Assembly: GCF_008033385.1 (NCBI RefSeq)
Contig: NZ_VOGY01000002.1
Span: forward strand, 62,001 to 126,000
Length of the DNA: 64,000 bases
Source of the DNA: Algibacter pacificus
GTDB lineage: Bacteria > Bacteroidota > Bacteroidia > Flavobacteriales > Flavobacteriaceae
Direction: 5' to 3'
Part shown: piece after piece, positions 63,840 to 64,000 of the stretch
Layout of the letters: each line of letters opens with the position of its first letter
Numbering within the stretch: the first letter of the stretch is position 1
The notes under the pieces: generated by a model
Database searches by the model: none
What the model was told of the DNA's origin: nothing
Seen by the model: the letters and a program-made list of their open reading frames with translations, nothing else
Program-made: the position numbers and the translations under genes

Positions 63840-64000
63840 ATGGGGTTTAAATTACGATATAAATCTATGGGTTTGCATGCTGTTTTAGTGGAATGGCCGG
63901 CGAAAATCAGTCAAGATATATTAAAAGATGTCTTGCTTTTAAAGGAGAAATTAGAAAATTTTTATACTAAAGAATTAGTTTATGTAAGTTCTTCATATAA
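63840..64000 (+). CDS. pxpB: 5-oxoprolinase subunit B (start only)
   Basis: The frame starts MGFKLRYKSMGLHAVLVEWP and runs open to the window end (53 codons). The beginning fits PxpB/KipI (a LxxLLVEF-like strand, here HAVLVEWP, followed by a helix). Its position directly behind pxpA makes it the expected second subunit gene. The 3' part lies outside the window. Confidence 0.8.
   Translation, partial: MGFKLRYKSMGLHAVLVEWPAKISQDILKDVLLLKEKLENFYTKELVYVSSSY

Overview
The window is AT-rich DNA with the hallmarks of a Bacteroidota, most likely marine Flavobacteriaceae, chromosome. It has SusC/SusD pairs, an ECF sigma/FecR pair feeding a TonB receptor with an STN domain, Flavobacteriia-typical genes (DUF4290, START-like protein, DUF493, YqgE/AlgH) and promoters of the TAnnTTTG type. 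I cannot name the genus.

Layout. (1) 1-6888: end of a type II-C CRISPR-Cas locus: cas9 (3' part only), cas1, cas2, three tandem ~188 bp units with inverted repeats, and a 52-spacer array. Repeat polarity and a terminator beside the first repeat suggest that crRNAs are transcribed leftward, against the cas genes. (2) 7154-9720: a lipoprotein cyclophilin, an Ldh2-family oxidoreductase and a small membrane protein. (3) 10006-31848: a locus I read as uptake and breakdown of proline/hydroxyproline-rich (collagen-like) peptides. It holds a DHDPS-family lyase (candidate 4-hydroxy-pyrroline-2-carboxylate deaminase), an AraC regulator, a decayed remnant of an alpha-ketoglutarate semialdehyde dehydrogenase, a DUF885 peptidase, a proline racemase/4-hydroxyproline epimerase, two dipeptidyl-peptidase-IV-type S9 peptidases, a FAD D-amino-acid (D-hydroxyproline) dehydrogenase, and a SusC/SusD pair with a metallopeptidase-like lipoprotein. 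Between the lyase and AraC sit tRNA-Arg and a separate cassette: a Fur-family repressor, a 35-bp perfect palindrome, and a divergent operon of a GliT-like FAD dithiol oxidoreductase, a small ferredoxin-fold protein and a methyltransferase. (4) 32517-40694: ECF sigma, FecR anti-sigma, SusC with STN domain, SusD and a purple-acid-phosphatase-like enzyme, probably a signal-controlled organophosphate acquisition system.

(5) 41439-51800: a composite defence island. A type I restriction system is split: hsdM and hsdS come first, then an ABC-ATPase/TOPRIM-like nuclease, a DUF262 (GmrSD-type) fragment, an AbiEi/AbiEii toxin-antitoxin pair with its own palindromic promoter, and only then hsdR, 4 nt behind the toxin gene. 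hsdS carries a Bacteroidota palindromic repeat inserted in frame. The island ends beside a tRNA-Met gene. (6) 52250-64000: housekeeping genes: START-like protein, class IV aminotransferase, YqgE, HU, fmt, recQ, a P-loop ATPase, DUF493, DUF4290, murA (with Asp in place of the fosfomycin-target Cys), DUF695, DUF2891, and pxpA with the start of pxpB (5-oxoproline degradation).

All assignments come from reading the sequence and recalling protein families; no database search was run.
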